Positions 5,650 through 6,736 of a DNA stretch of 6,736 nucleotides are shown here, piece by piece (the stretch's first letter is position 1; each line of letters begins with the position of its first letter). Position numbers and translations under genes: made by a program. The stretch is from an uncultured Selenomonadales bacterium (GTDB lineage Bacteria; Bacillota; Negativicutes; Selenomonadales; Selenomonadaceae): contig CAMNLS010000064.1 in NCBI GenBank assembly GCA_946543495.1, positions 1 through 6,736 of the forward strand, read 5' to 3'. The notes beneath the pieces are model-generated. The model ran no database searches. It was not told where the DNA came from and worked only from the letters and a program-made list of their open reading frames with translations.

Positions 5650-5751
5650 CGGCGGAACAATGGATACTTCGTTCCCGTCACTGCCGTAAAGGAGAACAAA
5701 TTGGATGCAACGTCACGTTGCTCCATGACGGCTCCAATATTTGTAGAGTGA
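5650..5751 (+). other. Structured spacer with two further hairpins and possible tiny ORFs
   Basis: CGGC plus GGAAC (5650-5658) can pair with GTTCC (5671-5675) and GCCG (5683-5686), leaving a small internal loop. GGA-GCAACG (5703-5712, one T bulged) pairs with CGTTGC-TCC (5716-5724) around TCA. ATTGG (5700-5704) can alternatively pair with CCAAT (5734-5738). Two tiny frames overlap this region: ATG 5609 to TAA 5689 (26 codons), and TTG 5701 to TGA 5751 (16 codons) behind a good AGGAG (5690-5694). T6 follows at 5755-5760. This may be a leader or small RNA; I recognise no known riboswitch in it. Confidence 0.4.
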
Positions 5752-5786
5752 TTCTTTTTTGGATAATGAGTTTAGGAAGTGACTTA

Positions 5787-6536
5787 ATGAAATTTGTTTC
5801 GTGGAATGTAAACGGCTTGCGCGCCCGGCTCAAGAAAGATTTCATGCCGACGTTTAAAAAGCTCAATGCGGACTTCTTCGCCGTGCAGGAAATTAAAATG
5901 CAACAAGGCGAAGCTATCCTTGAGCTTAGCGGCTACAAACAGTTTTGGAATTACGGAGAGCGCAAAGGTTATTCGGGCACGGCGATTTTCTCACGAACGG
6001 AGCCGCAAGCCGTCACGTATGGCATCGGTGTTGACGAGTTCGACAAGGAAGGGCGCGTTATCACTCTTGACTTGGGAGAAATTTTCTTCGTTAATGTCTA
6101 CGTCCCCAATTCACACAATCTGGAATGGCTCGAACGCCGTTTGACGTGGGAGAACGCCTTCCGAGATTATCTGCGCGGACTCGACGAGATTAAGCCTGTG
6201 ATTGTCTGCGGTGACTTCAACGTTGCTCATCAACCGATTGACTTAAAAAATCCGTCGTCGAATCATCACAGCGCGGGATTCAGCAATGAGGAGCGCGGCA
6301 AGTTCACTGAGCTTTTGAATGCGGGCTTCGTAGATATTTTTCGCCGCCGCAATCCCACGTTGACGGGGGCTTACACTTGGTGGAGCTATCTGAGGAAGGC
6401 GCGCTTAACGAACGCGGGCTGGCGCATTGATTACTTTCTAATCTCCGAACGTTTGACGGAACGCGTTGACGCCGTCACGATTGAAAGTGACATCTTTGGT
6501 AGTGACCATTGCCCCATAACTTTGACGCTTAAATAA
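5787..6536 (+). CDS. xth: Exonuclease III family AP endonuclease
   Basis: A 249-residue Mg-dependent repair nuclease of the ExoIII/ExoA type, which cuts the backbone at abasic sites and removes 3' blocking groups in base-excision repair. The active-site series is complete: N7 in SWNVNGLRA, E35 in VQEIK, D143 and N145 in CGDFNVAH, D215 in WRIDYF, and the D240-H241 pair in GSDHCPI. The DNA-contacting loop WWSYLRKARLTNAGWRIDYF is also typical. Length fits the family (about 250). The ATG at 5787 follows AGGAAG (5774-5779) at 7 bases and gives the canonical MKFVSWNVNG start; the same frame is open back to a TTG at 5643, but that extension runs through the hairpins of the spacer and has no homologous look. 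A terminator follows within 7 bases. It is probably transcribed alone or as read-through from csp. Confidence 0.96.
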   Translation: MKFVSWNVNGLRARLKKDFMPTFKKLNADFFAVQEIKMQQGEAILELSGYKQFWNYGERKGYSGTAIFSRTEPQAVTYGIGVDEFDKEGRVITLDLGEIFFVNVYVPNSHNLEWLERRLTWENAFRDYLRGLDEIKPVIVCGDFNVAHQPIDLKNPSSNHHSAGFSNEERGKFTELLNAGFVDIFRRRNPTLTGAYTWWSYLRKARLTNAGWRIDYFLISERLTERVDAVTIESDIFGSDHCPITLTLK

Positions 6537-6542
6537 AAAATC

Positions 6543-6569
6543 GCCGCGTCCACGTCGGAGGCGGCTTTT
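6543..6569. terminator. Bidirectional terminator between convergent genes
   Basis: GCCGCGTCC (6543-6551) pairs with GGAGGCGGC (6557-6565), one G-G mismatch, loop ACGTC. It is followed by TTTTAATTTATTT on the plus strand and preceded by AAAAAA (a T-run for the minus strand). It therefore can end both the exonuclease transcript and the convergent minus-strand transcript. Confidence 0.85.
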
Positions 6570-6572
6570 AAT

Positions 6573-6736
6573 TTATTTGCCCGTCAGCATTTCTAATTCC
6601 TCTTGCGTCACCGTCGTCGAGGATATTTTTTTTATCTGTTCGTTCTTAGTCAAAGAAGTTTTCTCTTCGGGCGCGTCTACCGGTTGAGGCGTCGCGTTGC
6701 CTTGTCCGTTCTTAGTCAAAGAAGTTTTCTCTTCGG
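6573..6736 (-). CDS. C-terminal end of an unidentified repeat-rich protein (partial)
   Basis: On the minus strand a frame is open from the window edge to a TAA at 6573-6575, giving at least 53 residues with the N-terminus outside the window. The visible part contains PEEKTSLTKN twice (the upstream copy has its Pro codon cut by the window edge), separated by GQGNATPQPVDA. It then ends in SSTTVTQEELEMLTGK. Composition is Pro/Glu/Lys/Thr-rich and looks disordered, with a short terminal helix-like segment. It lies convergent to the exonuclease gene and shares its terminator, which supports it being a real gene end. I do not recognise the family. The alternative, a chance open frame, is less likely given the in-frame repeat and terminator. 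Confidence 0.65.
   Translation of the reverse strand, partial: EEKTSLTKNGQGNATPQPVDAPEEKTSLTKNEQIKKISSTTVTQEELEMLTGK
6641..6736 (-). repeat. Exact 30-bp direct repeat with 66-bp period
   Basis: Bases 6641-6670 and 6707-6736 are identical over 30 positions. The 66-base period equals 22 codons, so the repeat keeps the minus-strand frame and encodes the copies of EEKTSLTKN. The second copy touches the window edge, so the array may continue. Exact identity suggests a recent duplication or active slippage. Confidence 0.9.

Noticed and set aside
5650..5751. Known riboswitch (cobalamin, TPP, SAM, glycine) in the csp-exonuclease spacer
   Set aside because: None of the conserved core sequences that I can recall for those classes is present; hairpins alone do not support a named class.
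5643..5786. TTG-initiated 48-residue extension of the exonuclease
   Set aside because: The extension lies over the structured spacer, lacks a ribosome site, and the family starts at MKFVSWNVNG.

Overview
The window reads as an ordinary bacterial chromosome segment, from a Gram-positive-lineage organism that probably has two membranes. It has strong AGGAGG-type ribosome binding sites, near-consensus sigma-70 promoters with 17-bp spacers, compact intrinsic terminators and AT-leaning codons. A periplasmic-adaptor (HlyD-like) protein sits beside firmicute-like genes. My best guess is a Negativicutes/Selenomonadales relative. That is an inference from gene style, not from a marker gene.

Layout, left to right. 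The tail of an unidentified frame (to 89) runs into a HlyD-type membrane-fusion protein (95-1519) with a long Pro/Gln-rich insertion built partly of 48-bp tandem repeats. A hairpin terminator follows. Next comes a leader region with a 21-codon mini-ORF whose ribosome site and first codons resemble the start of the next gene, then a solitary trpB (1697-2917). A DedA-family membrane protein (2918-3508) begins on the base after the trpB stop, so the two form one operon closed by a strong terminator. On the minus strand is a prepilin peptidase (3602-4216), and on the plus strand, divergent from it, a GH25-like protein (4370-5227). A cold-shock protein (5355-5555) has a perfect consensus promoter. 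A structured 231-bp spacer leads to an exonuclease III homologue (5787-6536). A bidirectional terminator then separates it from a convergent, truncated minus-strand gene encoding a repeat-rich tail.

The genes do not form one pathway. They are housekeeping and envelope genes: tryptophan synthesis or indole use, membrane lipid handling, pilin or secretion maturation, cold shock and base-excision repair. The most unusual gene is the GH25-like protein. Its catalytic Asp-x-Glu position reads Ser-x-Ala, and its tail carries three copies of a short peptide ending in SILSN, so it looks like a non-catalytic protein with repeated docking or oligomerisation motifs. The second most unusual element is the duplicated trpB start with its UUCG hairpin, a candidate regulatory leader. 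Three of the genes encode repeated, probably disordered segments.

Three starts were chosen from ribosome-site placement rather than the longest open frame (trpB 1697, prepilin peptidase 4216, exonuclease 5787), and the GH25-like start was moved from a TTG to the ATG at 4370.
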